From positions 20,242,862 to 20,306,861 of the forward strand of contig OX326959.1 in assembly GCA_946800325.1 (NCBI GenBank): a DNA stretch of 64,000 bases, written 5' to 3'. A program made the position numbers and the translations under genes. Within the stretch, counting starts at the first letter, position 1; each line of letters starts with the position of its first letter. Below, piece by piece: positions 48,695-60,540 of this stretch. The stretch is from Luzula sylvatica. Its lineage: Eukaryota; Streptophyta; Magnoliopsida; Poales; Juncaceae. The notes under the pieces were generated by a model. It saw only the letters and a program-made list of their open reading frames with translations. It had not been told where the DNA came from and made no database searches.

Positions 48695-50554
48695 TTATAT
48701 TATATATAAAAAATTAATAATAACATAATAAAATAATAATATTTTTAAATTAAACATCATAAATTTATGTTGAAGTCCAATTACATAATAAACGTTCTCT
48801 ATAGTCAAAATTTGGATACACATGAAACATATACCGACTATTTTACCTTTTGGATTTTCACCGAACGTTACTTCTCCACCTATGAATGGTTTTACGGATT
48901 TGAACACGTTCTCATTCCAAGTCATATGTATGGTAAACAAGGGGCGAGCGGAACCAAAGATTTAGCTTAACTTTGGTACCTCCTCGTTTGAGGTCGATGC
49001 GGTGTCATGTCAAACTTTTCGCACCCAAGTCAATTTTGACTTTGATTGGATTTTCGAAAAGGACATTCCAACGAGATGTGTCATAATTTACAACAAATGG
49101 TGGCAAAACGTGCTTGTCGTATTTGATGAGGTGACCGTACTTTTCAAAGATCCAAAATCCGCCCGAACCCAAACCCGACCCAAACAGAAAAAGTTGCAAA
49201 GTAAAAAATCCAAAACCGAAACCGAACCAAAATCGAAAGACCCGAACCCGAAAACCGAACGATCCGAATCCGAAATCGACCTGAAACCGTATGACCCGAA
49301 ACTCAAATGACCCGAAAATTAACATATTATTGCTAAAATATCTCGGAATCAATAAAAATTTAAAATAATTCCAAATGATCCGAAAACTAAATTTTCGGAA
49401 AACTGAATGATTCGAAATCAAATTTCGAGAATTTTGAATGACCCGAAAACCAAAACGACCCGAAATCGAATGATCCGAAAATCGAAACGATCCCGAATGA
49501 CCCGAAAACCGAAACGAACCGGAACCGAATGACCTGATAATCGAAATGATCTGGAACCGAATAATCCGAAATCCGAAACGACCCGCAACCCGTACGATCC
49601 CCAACACGTACGACCCACAATCCAAAAACGAGATGATGACCCGATGACCCGCAAATCGAAACGATCCGAATCCAAAATGACCCGACCCGACCCGATTGAT
49701 TGCCACCTCTACTAATGGCTTGCTTATTCATTCTTTCGAAAGATCGGGTTTGTCGATTCAGCATAACATTTGTTTTGTTTATGTGTAATGTCTTGGATTT
49801 TGAGATTTTTGATTTTTTTTTTTTTTTGAAAAAAGTTTAGAGAAGGTTTTATTTCATCTTCTTCTAAACATTAATTTTTTTTTCATTAATCAAATTTTTT
49901 ATTTTTAGTTGGAATGCTTACATTATTAATCCTATAGAAATAACCATCCTTTTTGTAAACACATCCGGTTCGTTATGAATGGTTATTTCTATAAGATGAT
50001 CTAGATGTGTGATTATTAATATCATAACTACTATTTTTTTAAGTTTTGACATTTAACATTTTTATTTTTGTTTCGAGAATAGTCTCGGTACAACTTTCAA
50101 ATGCAATAAGATGATCTAGGGGTGTGGTTATTCCTTGATGGTTATTTCCGTTACGAATGGTTATTTCTATAAGCATTTCCTCCACTATTTTCGCTTTTTT
50201 CTCCATTTTTTCTTTATGGTTATTAGGTGTTTGGGACCCAAGTTTAGTACATGTGTCCCTTTTAAAACCTAAACCGGCTCTATCGTTGGTCTTTTGTGTC
50301 GTCAAATTATCAAACGAAAATGTGCTTGGACAAACATTAGCACAAGCACTTTCATTTACAACTTTCAAATTCAATAGTTCGACTATTAAATGAGACATTT
50401 CACTTTTTACAGCTTGATACTCACATTTTGAAAAACGATTTAATTCTTTGATTTGTGTCTTGTATGGCAATATCGATAATTTTTGAGAAGGTACCTCTGC
50501 CCACATGAAGTGAGAAGCAAGTATTCCTACACTAAACATGCATGCATTCGACAA
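48695..50554 (-). pseudogene. Ty1-copia gag-protease relic
   Basis: Two frames lie in gag-then-protease order on the minus strand. At 50554-50039 a 171-residue frame contains KTNDRAGLGFKR, resembling the end of plant copia gag before the zinc knuckle. At 48940-48695 a frame contains FKSVKPFIGGEVTFGENPKG and LTIENVYYVIGLQHK, which match the aspartic protease region after the active-site loop. The catalytic DSG part, the rest of pol and LTRs are not seen. hAT-like DNA (about 49150-49711) separates the two parts. Clearly broken. Confidence 0.65.
49150..49711. mobile_element. GACCCG-type hAT element, right end clear, left end lost
   Basis: The dense CCCGAA/GACCCG repeats end in ATTGATTGCCACCTCTA, the same terminus as the 10741-15217 element. 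A left TAGAG-TGGCAA end and a matching 8-bp duplication of CTAATGGC were not found. The left limit given is where the CCCGAA-type repeats begin. Confidence 0.65.
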
Positions 50555-50732
50555 ACAACAATGGCTCCTTTATTTCCATCTTTCGATTTTGCTTCGATTT
50601 TATTGTTCTTGTGATTTCTCCAAAGTTCAGAGTGATAGGATAAGATTGTATTTGACAAACAACTATGTTTTTATAATTTATCAAAAAACAAGAATATAGT
50701 AAATTTTGTATATTCTTTTTTTCATAACACAA

Positions 50733-52526
50733 TTAATTCAACTTATATTTAATAATAAAAAAACTTTTTCTATTTAATAATAGAGAAGTTCTATCATATA
50801 GCTTTTTAAAAAAATATTTTGTATATCTACAAGGATGTATTTTAAAATTTATTTTTTATGGATATATTTATTTTAATGAATAATACATATTTCTTATTTG
50901 ATCTATCATTCATTTCATCCATTGATAAATATACTTGAAAAATTACTTAAATACTCATTAATTGATAATTACTCAAAATATCTTTGAAAACAGACGTATC
51001 AAAAGAAAAGAAAAAAAATGCATAGTAGAACTCCCCTTAATAATAATAAAAAAAATCTAATGTTTGAATTAAAAAACCAAGATTACTGAGGATAAATCAT
51101 TCATGCTTAGGCCATCAGGCCCATTATTTGTATATTGGGCTGCCAAGGAACAAACATAAGTAATCATACAACAAGACCCAAATCAAATCGGATCTTTTGT
51201 ATGTATAGCTTTTAATTTTAAGTTTAAACGAAATTAGCAACAAAAAATATTGAATCTTTAGTAGCAAATTCAAGGCCCAGATAAATTTATTTGTAAAAAT
51301 AATGTTTTAGTCATAGTTTGTGGCGATACGGTAACAAATAACTTCTGCGAACAGAGACAGACTCATCTAAATTTCTAATTCCCATCCTAGATATTTTCAA
51401 GGTAAGGTAACTTTTCTATATTGTTATTTATTTTCTTATTATTTGATGTTTGTTTGTCATGTAAAATATACAATAATAAAATATTAAAGTTATATAAATA
51501 TAATATATAGTATATTTTCTTTTATAAAATAGTGTAATGTTAAAAATAGGTACGGATATTTTTTTTATTAATTAATGAAGATACTATTGTTGAATATATT
51601 ATATAAATAAGAATCAAGAATTAATTTTGTATTATACTGACATAATATTAAAAATACATAATTTGATAAAAATAATAAACAAGTTCAATTAAAACTAAAG
51701 ATTCAAAATATGAATAACTTGTTGAGTTTGTACCATGATATCTGAATTATATTTCATCTTAAACATGAAGATTTTTGTACATATCATATATAGTACGTTA
51801 TTTAATTTTAGAAAAGAAAAAAAACAAAATAATTTATCTCTGGTGTAATATACACTTGTGCATTTGTTTAAATCAGTTGATGCAAAAAAAACATATTTGT
51901 AATATAAGACATTTTCATGTCAAGATTCGAATGAATGAGTTTTGTATTTTATAGAATGTTACAAATAATGTTGTGCGATCTACAACGTTCTAGATTATTT
52001 TTGCAGTGATCATTTGCGTATATCAGACAATATATCGGTGCAATATTTTCATAATGTATAATTTTAACAAATATTTTTCTCATGTCATAATGTAGTTCAT
52101 GATCGGATACTATAATTATAAATTAGTTCAGAGAGATCTTTTAAAATATCCAAAAAAGTACGTTTTTAATTATTTAATAATTCCCCTTTGTTGATTTTAA
52201 TGCAATCAAGAAAAATAAATTAGATTTTTATTTACAACCAAATCGAACTTTCACAAAAGTATAGGGTTTAAATTTTTAACTCAAATCAAAATAAAATTAG
52301 CATATTACTATAAGACAGCTCAGAACTTCATGGGTCTCCAATTTCTCCAATTTTGAAATTATAGGGAATTGTTCTTCTACGATTAATTGCAAGAAAAAAA
52401 ATCTGTCAGGACCAAACGTTCATGCAAACAAGTTTGTCAGTCCTAAGAAATAATAAACAACTAAAAATATTAAAAATGGACAATTGTATATCTATTTCTC
52501 CAGGTATTACACAACTCATATATAAT
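50733..52526. other. AT-rich intergenic DNA, no gene seen
   Basis: Only short frames. A patch near 51,230-51,350 (TTAGTAGCAAATTC, GTTTGTGGCGATACGG) is reminiscent of CACTA subterminal repeats, but no terminus was found. Confidence 0.5.
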
Positions 52527-53117
52527 TAGAGGTGGCAATCCAGCGGGTCGGGTCATTTTGGTTAACGGGTAATTCGGGTCATCGAATCGTTTAGGTCGCG
52601 AGTCGTTCGGATTTCGGGTCGTTCGGTTTCGGGTTGTTCGGTTCCGGGTCGTTTCGGTTATCGGATCATTCGGGTTCGGTTCGTTTCGATTTTCGAATCG
52701 TTTCGGTTTTCGGTCATTCGGTTCCAGGTCGTTTCGATTTTCGGGTCATTCGGGTATTGGCTATTTTGATGTTCGGGTCATTCGGATTTTGCAAAATTTG
52801 ATTTCGAATCATTCGATTTTTCGAAAATTTAGTTTTCGGATAATTCGAAATTTATTTTATAGATTTCAAGACATTTTAACAATAATATTTAATTTTCAGG
52901 TAATTCGGATCGTGAGTTTTGGATCATTCAAGTCATGAGTTTTGGGTTAGTTCGGGTTAGGATCGTTTGGGTTGCGGATCATTCGGTTTCGAGTCGATTT
53001 CGGATTCGGTCATTCGGTTTCGGATCGTTGACTTTTCAACCTTTTCGGTTCGGGTTGGGTTCGGATTCAGACGGATCGGATCATTTTTTCGGGTGAGGTC
53101 AGATTTTGCCAGCTTTA
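52527..53117. mobile_element. Small GACCCG-type hAT element
   Basis: A 591-bp element with ends TAGAGGTGGCAA and TTTTGCCAGCTTTA, filled with TTCGGGTCATTCGG-type repeats. It is flanked by TATATAAT and TGTATAAT, an 8-bp target duplication with one mismatch. It is the same family as 10741-15217 in opposite orientation. No transposase. Confidence 0.82.
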
Positions 53118-53474
53118 TGTATAATAATGTAAACAATAAGAAGTATCGAACACAATATAATCATTAATAGATAGAAAATAATGATTCCAGAGCTGTACAA
53201 ATAAATAAAAAAAATGGAAAACAATACTGGAAAATAATATTGCTCATCAAAAAATGTAGAGAATCATGAAAACAATCTAAATCTCTATTGTTTTTCCGGT
53301 CATTTTTTTACACAATCCTTCAGGAAATAATTGAATTATGGAGATTACCCCTTCTTTTATCCCCTTCTTTTTTATACATCGAATTTGATTTTTTTTTTTT
53401 GTATGAAAGCAAGATTTGTTTCATGAACATACGCAAAAAGAAGAAATTTTCTCAAAATTCAGCAAAAATATCGA

Positions 53475-54302
53475 TCACCACAAATAATGCGATTTCACCT
53501 TGCAATCCTTTGTCAGAACTGTCATATCGCCGGTAATTCCTCCGACAGTAATATCACACTTGACCTTAACCGTAATTTTCCATGAAGTGAAAAACCCTAA
53601 TTTTATCTTAAGCGGCACCTTCGCATCCAATACAAGTGGCACATCTCCTTTACTATTAGCATTCACAAGCGATTCTCGAGTTGTAGATGTCAATAATACG
53701 CCGGAACCACTCAACTCGACTTTAAAGTCCGCGCTAGTTCGAGGCTTATTACGAAATGAAGGCCACTCTCCGCTACATAATTCCGTGTTTTGAAAAGAAA
53801 GAGATACCGTACCGCCCTCTTGATATATAATCGAGATTTTCTTGTTCGTATTATTGGTTTCGAAAATAGCATCTATACGCGGAGCGAGTGAAGCAGAAGC
53901 AGAGGTTAAAATCGGATCCGTGCCTGAGAAGGACACCGTAGTGAGTCCATACGAAGGAGATTTAGGGCGAAGAACGAGGAACGTGATTCCAACCACCGCG
54001 ACTATGGCAATGATTAGGGCGAGGATACATGCGAGTGAACAACAAAAGCATCGCCTGATGAACTGGCGGCGCTTAGGGCGTCTGGCGAAAACTTTTGCTC
54101 TGTGAGCGTTCTCAGGTGGTGGTTCGCGAAGGATTTGTTCTTTGGGTATCTGGATTACGTACGTTTCTGCAGAAGCGTAAGGACTCGATGAGTGCGAGAG
54201 GAACGGAGAGGTATCTTCAGAAGCAGACTCGGAAGTTTGGCGAGGAAGAGGAGTGAATGAGAAGGAAGGAGGGTTGTTTAATGGGTGGACGCGTTCGGCC
54301 AT
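53475..54302 (-). CDS. NHL13-like: NDR1/HIN1-like (LEA-2) membrane protein, NHL13-like
   Basis: This 275-residue single-exon protein belongs to the plant NHL family, plasma-membrane proteins linked to pathogen and stress responses. It has a cytosolic N-terminus starting MAERVHPLNNPP, with TYVIQIPKEQ (47-56) and PPPENAHR (61-68) typical of the NHL13 group. A basic, Cys-rich RRCFCC stretch (83-88) precedes one membrane segment (about 89-111). A LEA-2 domain fills the rest. An in-frame ATG 34 codons upstream (54404) lies beyond the TATA box at 54389-54397, so the MAER start is preferred. The stop is TGA. There is no break, and the length is normal for the family. The family call is firm; the exact orthologue is not. 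Confidence 0.9.
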   Translation of the reverse strand: MAERVHPLNNPPSFSFTPLPRQTSESASEDTSPFLSHSSSPYASAETYVIQIPKEQILREPPPENAHRAKVFARRPKRRQFIRRCFCCSLACILALIIAIVAVVGITFLVLRPKSPSYGLTTVSFSGTDPILTSASASLAPRIDAIFETNNTNKKISIIYQEGGTVSLSFQNTELCSGEWPSFRNKPRTSADFKVELSGSGVLLTSTTRESLVNANSKGDVPLVLDAKVPLKIKLGFFTSWKITVKVKCDITVGGITGDMTVLTKDCKVKSHYLW

Positions 54303-54388
54303 TGAACGCGGTGGATTAGGGTTTTGGAAGGATTTTTTGAAGAATGGATGGAGATTAGGAGTTTGAAGGAGAGGGAGTAGGAGGGAAT

Positions 54389-54397
54389 GTTTATAGG
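54389..54397 (-). promoter_or_regulatory. TATA box of the NHL13-like gene
   Basis: On the coding strand CCTATAAACA lies about 90 bp upstream of the chosen ATG. It is flanked downstream by a CT-rich leader (CCCTCCTACTCCCTCTCC), typical of plant 5' UTRs. Confidence 0.6.
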
Positions 54398-54419
54398 AAG
54401 GCACCAGAGTTGATTTTGT

Positions 54420-56471
54420 ATTAGCTTGTGTTGCTATTGTATTCTATGAAATTTTTTGATATTGCATGATTTTACAATTCTTTGGTTAGCATTCTAATAT
54501 AAATATAAATAATAACTTTAATGGGTAATTTGAGATATATTTCATGACAATTATATAATGTTTCTTTATACTTTCTTTCAACAAATTTGAAATTAAGAAA
54601 TATTATCTAATATATATATTCTAAACATTTTAATTTATGTAATCCTGATATTGAACATATATGTATTATTAAATTTCGAATATGTTGTTCGAGTAAAAAT
54701 CATGTTGTTCGAGTAAAAATCATGTTGTCGTAAATTAAAATTTATCGCATCACATGTAATTTTTTAATGGAATTGAATTTTATGAAGTTTAGATAAGTTC
54801 AATGTACGTTTCACACGACTATTATTATTAAGAAGAAATTTTATAGGCTTTGCTTTAAGTAGATCTTTTTCTATTTTTCTACCATTTATTGTTGATTAAA
54901 AAAAATAAAAATATTCACAAATACTCAAAATTAATGTCATTTCAATTTAAATATATAACTTAAAATACGAAAACTACAATACAATCTATAACAAATAAAA
55001 TGTCGATTAAATATCAAAGTGATAGTATTAATGTCAGACCAAAATGACGTATTAAATTTTTATTTGTGGTATCCACCTAGCTAAATGATGGAATTTCAGG
55101 GCATGCAATTCAACAAATTGCAGAGGGTTGGTATGTCCGGCCACACCGTGTGGGGTAGAATGGAGAATTGAAACGGTCTTTTTTTTGTATATTTCCTTGT
55201 GAAAAATGAAAGAAATGGTCTTTTTACGCTTCCAATTGTCTTCAATATTAATTCAGGTTAATATTTTGAATAATATTTCTTTTTGACGGTTTAAATCAGA
55301 TAAAGAAAGATTCGTTTTTCATCATCAAGGGAAACTTATTTGACTGCTCATGAATAAACTGCAGTATTACATTTTTTATATAAACCCATAAATATGAATT
55401 AACATATATTCATGTCCTGCAAAACTCAAAATATCTTGAAAATTCATACAGAAATAATTTTTTTTCAGCAATATCTCTCATTGCTTAATTGAAAGTATAA
55501 TTATTTTATTTTCCTCATTTCTCCTACATTTATTCGTAAATAAAAGATCAATGAACTAATGGTAGTTCCAACATTTTTGTTTTAACAAATGAAATTTTGT
55601 ATTTTTTTATGGGTACATGTAATATTTTGCAATGGTACACCGTAATACCGTACACGGCATACATGATATTGACCCTAATGTATATAAATGACCCTAATGT
55701 ATAATATATGTATAATATATATACCGAATGGAAATCTTAGGGGTAGGTTTAGTCAAATGCACATAATGTGAACTTTTTTCTTGAGAATTCAAGTTTTAAT
55801 TGAAAAAGGAGTGCAAAACTCAGTCCTGGTCTTTTGAATTTAACATATAAACATGTTAAATTGTGAAATTTTCAAATTCACCGACATAACAACATTGATA
55901 ATCTTATTTGGAGAATTCAGAAAAGGATTTTCTAGTATTGATAAAAAAAATTATTTTAATTTTTGTTGAATATTTCATACATCACTTAAATTTGAGTTTG
56001 TAAACTTTCATTATCACATTCATCATGAAATGATGCATGACAATGATAAATTCCAGTTCCAATCCAGGTAAATTAACAATGGGCTAAAAAGCAAAAACCT
56101 AAATATACTTTTTATATAAAAAAAAAACATATACTTTGGGGAACTTTTGAACATTAATTGGTTAAATTGATTGTTGAATATTTCAAAGGATCATTTTTTT
56201 AATTTTTATTTCCGATTTTATTTGTGTGTTTGTGCATGCATGTTGAATATTATACTCGTCTAATTGCAGACACATCACTATCCACCTTTATATATACAGC
56301 TTGTTTTTCCAAAGCACTATTTTTCTACTCTTTTGACCTAGCCCTTTGGATCAATTCATAACATTGCCATCACCATTAAAATTAGTCAATGCAAATACCC
56401 ACACATAACCCTACAAAACCTCAAAATATCACATGTCATTTGATAAACTTAATTCATACAAGCACGCCTAA
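54420..56471. other. Intergenic DNA between NHL13-like and NSE1
   Basis: AT-rich with no gene supported. It contains a short tandem duplication (ATGTTGTTCGAGTAAAAATC at about 54,680-54,725) and a TAATGTATA-type cluster near 55,675-55,720. It should hold the 3' end of NSE1 and the distal promoter of NHL13-like. Confidence 0.6.
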
Positions 56472-57876
56472 TTATATTCTGCGGGAGCGTGTTCGCCCTC
56501 TTCTAGAACTCTCTGCTTGCGATGACTCAGCATTCGCCGGCTCCGTTTTGCACTTCCTCGTCCTTTTCCTTTGAATTTGATCACCCCGTTCGGCTTTCGG
56601 CCTTCTTAGCGTCCTCGAATTATTTTGTTCGTCTTCTTGTTCTTCTTGATTTTGTTGGTCTATTTCTTCTTCGGATTCAAAATCTATTTCGGGCCATTCA
56701 GTTCCGCAACCAGGACAAGCTCTCGAATTCTATTATTTGGACAAAAAAATATAATTATGCAAATTGAATAATATATTATTTTATATTATTAATGAAAAAG
56801 CGTACCTTGCGCCTAGAGAATTTCTTCTTGAGACAATAATCATGAATTCTCACCGTGCACTCTTCTTTTGGACATATAGAAGCCTATTGTGCACAATAAC
56901 AATAAATAAATAAATAAATAAATATAAAATACCGTATAATTAATTAAAGTTTATGTTACTAATGAACTTACTTTGACGCCAGCTTCGTTGCAGACGTCGC
57001 AAGAAGGGACTTCGTTGGCGCGGAACCAGCTCCGGAGATCGAGAAAGGATCTGACGCCTAGACCAATCTTATCAGAACCAATCAGAGCCAGCCACTTGTC
57101 GCTTATGAATTCCTTTAAGGTTTTCTCTTTTTGAGACATGGAAAAGTTTTTGAATGAAGTTGGCATACGCGCCTCGCTGTCTTGCGAGCCATTTCCAGCT
57201 GGCATCTTAAAAAAATAAAAAATATTATGAAATTGCAAATATGCCCTTCAATTATTAAAGTACCTGATTATCAAGGCGTATGTTCAGTGCATCGATATTG
57301 TTTATACATCCTTCAGTTCCAGCTTCGTTGATTATTGCTTCGATCTGTAAATTAGAAATTACGATTTTATAATTTTATGGTATATTATTGAATAATATTG
57401 AAAAGAAGGAAATTACGCACCACGTCCTTGTAGAAGGCGATCTGAGGAAGCGAATATTTGGTACCGAGTTTCGATTGCTCATCAGCTACGTTGTTAACTA
57501 TACCATAATAAACTTTTCCATCGTATTGATTTCTACATGCTCTCAGCTCGAATTGGACGTAAGACAATTCCTTGTTTATCTTCAGAAGAACTTCATTGAA
57601 TAGTTTCTGATGCGTAACTGCAAGAAACAAGGGGCGGTTTTAGAAATTGAGCTAATTGGATTTAATCGAGGTTTATAAAGGTTTGATTGGGGTTCAATTG
57701 CATTTCTGAGTAATCAAAGAGAAGAAAAAAATGCCCAATCTAGTAGAACAAATAGAGAGGATACCTGGATTTTTTCCACTAACACCGGTGAAAATCTCGT
57801 GAAATTCCTCCTCAATCAAGGGCCCTCGAGACAAAAGGGCTTGAATTAGCGTGTGATAATTCCACGAAAGCGACAT
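56472..57876 (-). CDS. NSE1: NSE1, RING-type subunit of the SMC5/6 complex (six exons)
   Basis: The gene encodes the non-SMC element 1 of the SMC5/6 DNA-repair complex, a nuclear RING-like ubiquitin-ligase subunit that pairs with the MAGE protein NSE3. Exons on the minus strand: 57876-57765, 57617-57421, 57344-57264, 57205-56972, 56883-56806, 56729-56472. Every intron has GT..AG borders and the frame joins to 319 residues. Matching parts are SWNYHTLIQALLSRGPL, INKELSYVQFELRACR, KNFSMSQKEKTL and LDLRSWFRANEVPSC. The winged-helix part is followed by a RING-type set CxxC (DVC), CPKEEC, HDYC and CPGCG spanning exons 4-6. An acidic Gln/Glu stretch and a basic Arg/Ser tail close the protein. No breaks seen. 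Confidence 0.93.
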
Positions 57877-57877
57877 C

Positions 57878-58171
57878 AAAACCCTAATCTCCAATCGTAA
57901 TGAGTTTAGTGAAACCAAAACTACACAAAACCCAAATTAAGAGAAAGAAGAGAATGTTAAACAGCGAGAAATTGTGAATAAGTTGAAGGATTATTTCACG
58001 GATTCAATCTTTTTGTTATTCCTCGTGGCGGGAAGAAGAAATTGATGGCGCGCAGCTAAGCTGCGAAACAGAGAGAAGATTGGTTTAATGGACTGGAGAC
58101 GGTTGTTAGCCGTCAGATATTCTTCAAGATAACGTTTGGGCTGGGTTAGAATTAAGAAATATGTTGGCCCA
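57878..58171 (-). promoter_or_regulatory. Telo box and site II boxes upstream of NSE1
   Basis: AAAACCCTAA (57878-57887) sits just upstream of the ATG. A TGGGCT (58137-58142, plus strand) and a TGGGCC (58166-58171, minus strand) lie about 260-295 bp upstream. This pairing is common in plant genes for DNA replication and repair. The open frame across 57991-58194 is not supported as a gene. Confidence 0.5.
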
Positions 58172-58231
58172 TTAATTATCATATGACCAACCAAAAATAA
58201 AAATAAGATATTTATATTATAAAGAACATAC

Positions 58232-58392
58232 CCACTAACTAAAGTTAGTTAGTTAGTTAGTTAGTTAGTTACGAAGGTAGATAATTAATTAGTTAGTTAG
58301 TTTGTTAGTTCATTAGTTATTTAATATGTATGAAGGCAGGTAGGTAGGGAGTTAATTAATTAGTTAGCTAGTAGTTAGTTAATTAGTTAGTG
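58232..58392. repeat. (TTAG)n simple repeat with GTATGAAGGCAGGTAGG spacers
   Basis: Interrupted TTAG/GTTA repeats. A longer array of the same kind lies at 61397-61887, suggesting a shared origin or similar slippage-prone seeds. Confidence 0.9.
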
Positions 58393-58617
58393 ATAAGAGC
58401 GTATTTAAGCATCTTTTAAAAGTTTAAAAAGAAAATTTTAGCACAATAAATCATTTAGTTAACATATGAATTGTTCATAATTTTAAATATCATGAGAAAT
58501 TGCTTAACTACTTGAATTTGTGTTATTTCAGAGTTAATAATTGGAATTCAGCAATTGGGAGATGACGGCTGCATTCATCTATCTTTTCTGATGAATTTAA
58601 TGTATAATATTCAGAGA

Positions 58618-58620
<3 letters not shown>

Positions 58621-58666
<46 letters not shown>
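58621..58666. repeat. (AG)23 microsatellite
   Basis: Uninterrupted AG repeats. The DNA on either side (58,400-59,430) holds no supported gene; open frames at 58840 and 59052 look random. Confidence 0.95.
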
Positions 58667-58669
<3 letters not shown>

Positions 58670-59413
58670 ATCCATTTGTGGGCCCCACATGAAGACACAA
58701 ATTTTCTACTTCGAATCAAGTAAAGTCAAGACTATATTTGAATTTCTTTCAGTCTCCTGATCAAAATGTTATATTTACATTAATTTATTGGACAAAGGAT
58801 GAGAGTGAAATGAAGAGAGAGAAAGTGGGTCCCACATAAATGATTCGTTACACAAATGGTCACACTAAACAGCCTATACTAAATTCCAATAACAACCCAT
58901 CCGTCCAACACTATTCAAAAGATTTTCCATGGCCCACAAACTATGCAACCCACAGTAAAAGCCCAAACCTTGTTCTTTTCTGGATTATTGCACGAATGGC
59001 TCCAGAAATCCATCCACAAAGGAAGAAAAGCCAACCCATCAACTCGTTACTGTGCTGGTGATCACGTGCTTCATCAGAAGTCACGTAACATGTGCTGTGT
59101 GTTGGTTCAAATTTTTTAGGGTTTTATTATCTCGAAATAATGTCGATACTATTAACCAATTTGCATTAGTGACATTTGTAGAGATAAAAGACGTTGCCCG
59201 CAAAATGATCAAAAGAAAAAGCAAGACGCACAAGAACAATCAAGAGCGATAATGAATCAAGACATCAAAGATCAAGTCGAAGATTCGCAAGTTGGGATAT
59301 CAAATCATCACCTGAAATAACCAATATGTATCTCTAAACTTGTCTTTGGAATAATTAAACTCAAGAAAATAAATTGGCAATATTCAAAACAATAAAAATT
59401 AAAGCAAACCTGC

Positions 59414-60540
59414 CCTAAGTCATGGTGCGTCATGACTAGGGATGTAAATGGTTCGGATATTATCCGAACCGACCCGAACCGAATCCGCCTAAATATCCGG
59501 ATCCGAATAAAATTATCCGGATCCGACCCGGATCCGTTTTTTCGGATCCGGATCCGGATTCGGTTTTGATAATTGGGATCGGATCCGGATCCGAATCCGG
59601 ATATTATCCGGATCCGAATAACAGTATAAAAACGGATAACCGTTTTTGAAAATTTATTATGTTTTTAAATAACTATGGTCTTATAGACCCAATATAAGTT
59701 TATGTTTGCATGACTTATAATTGATAAACCAAGTCCATTATAAAAGAAAATGAATATTTCATGTATGCTTTTTCAAATCCCAAAATATTTGACAAATACT
59801 TGATTTTGTTTCGTAAAATTATAATGTCCTTTTATGTATTATTTAAGTATTATTTTGATATTGTTTGAAATTCGTTGGTAAAATAGATAGTTATGTTACA
59901 TACAAAATATCCGTTTGAACTATCCGAATAATATCCAGATTCGTATCCGTAACCGAGATATCCGAACCGAATCCGTATCCGTTTAATATCCGAACCGTAT
60001 CCGGATCCGGGAATATCCGTATCCGTATCCGTATCCGAAAAAAAATACGGATCCGGATCTGGTATGACCACTATCCGAACCGTTTACACCCCTAGTCATG
60101 ACGCATAATATCATGCGTCATGACACACCTATAGGCCATACTTAGTTTACCTTGCAGCGCGTGATGACGCAAATGATCAACTGTCATGACGCACATAAGG
60201 AAAAATGTGTATTGCGTTGTGTAGCGTCATGACGCACAATATCATGCGTCACGACGCAAGCACATCTAATAAAAAAAAACCCTTGTACTGTCCGAAATGA
60301 TGCACTCACCAAGCGTCATGACGGACCACTTGAGAAATGTCACAGGAGAGGGTTGGTTACAATGAACCATTCAAGGGTTCTAACGAAGCTTCAAGTACAC
60401 ATGCTACCGTCATGACGCACCATATCATGCGTCATGATGGTACACACTAGTTTTGAATATATTAAACGTAACAGGTAGTTTGACCAAGCCCGGCGTCATG
60501 ATGCACCATACCTTGCATCATGACGCACTGTGCAGAAAAC
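59414..60540. repeat. Array of palindromic TGCGTCATGACGCA repeats
   Basis: The 14-bp palindrome or a one- to two-base variant recurs at about 59425 (split by a hAT element and resumed at 60095), 60110, 60175, 60222, 60243, 60317, 60408, 60427, 60492 and 60520. Several occur as inverted pairs separated by an 8- to 9-base AATATCA-type spacer, so the pairs could form hairpins. Each contains TGACG, the core bound by TGA-type bZIP factors. Confidence 0.85.
59437..60094. mobile_element. Small hAT element in the TGACG palindrome array
   Basis: A 658-bp element with ends TAGGGATGTAAATGG and GTTTACACCCCTA, and GGATCCGGAT/TATCCG subterminal repeats. It is flanked by a perfect 8-bp duplication GTCATGAC (59429-59436 and 60095-60102). 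The target was itself the centre of a TGCGTCATGACGCA palindrome. Confidence 0.92.

Noticed and set aside
49120..49150. TGATGAGGTGACCG as the left end of the hAT element ending at 49711
   Set aside because: It matches TAGAGGTGGCAA poorly, and the adjacent 8 bases do not match CTAATGGC on the right.
54300..54404. Upstream start (MPSYKHS) for the NHL13-like protein
   Set aside because: That ATG lies upstream of the TATA box at 54389-54397, and family members begin at the MAER-type Met.
57991..58194. 67-codon minus-strand frame upstream of NSE1
   Set aside because: It covers the promoter boxes and leader of NSE1 and resembles no protein.
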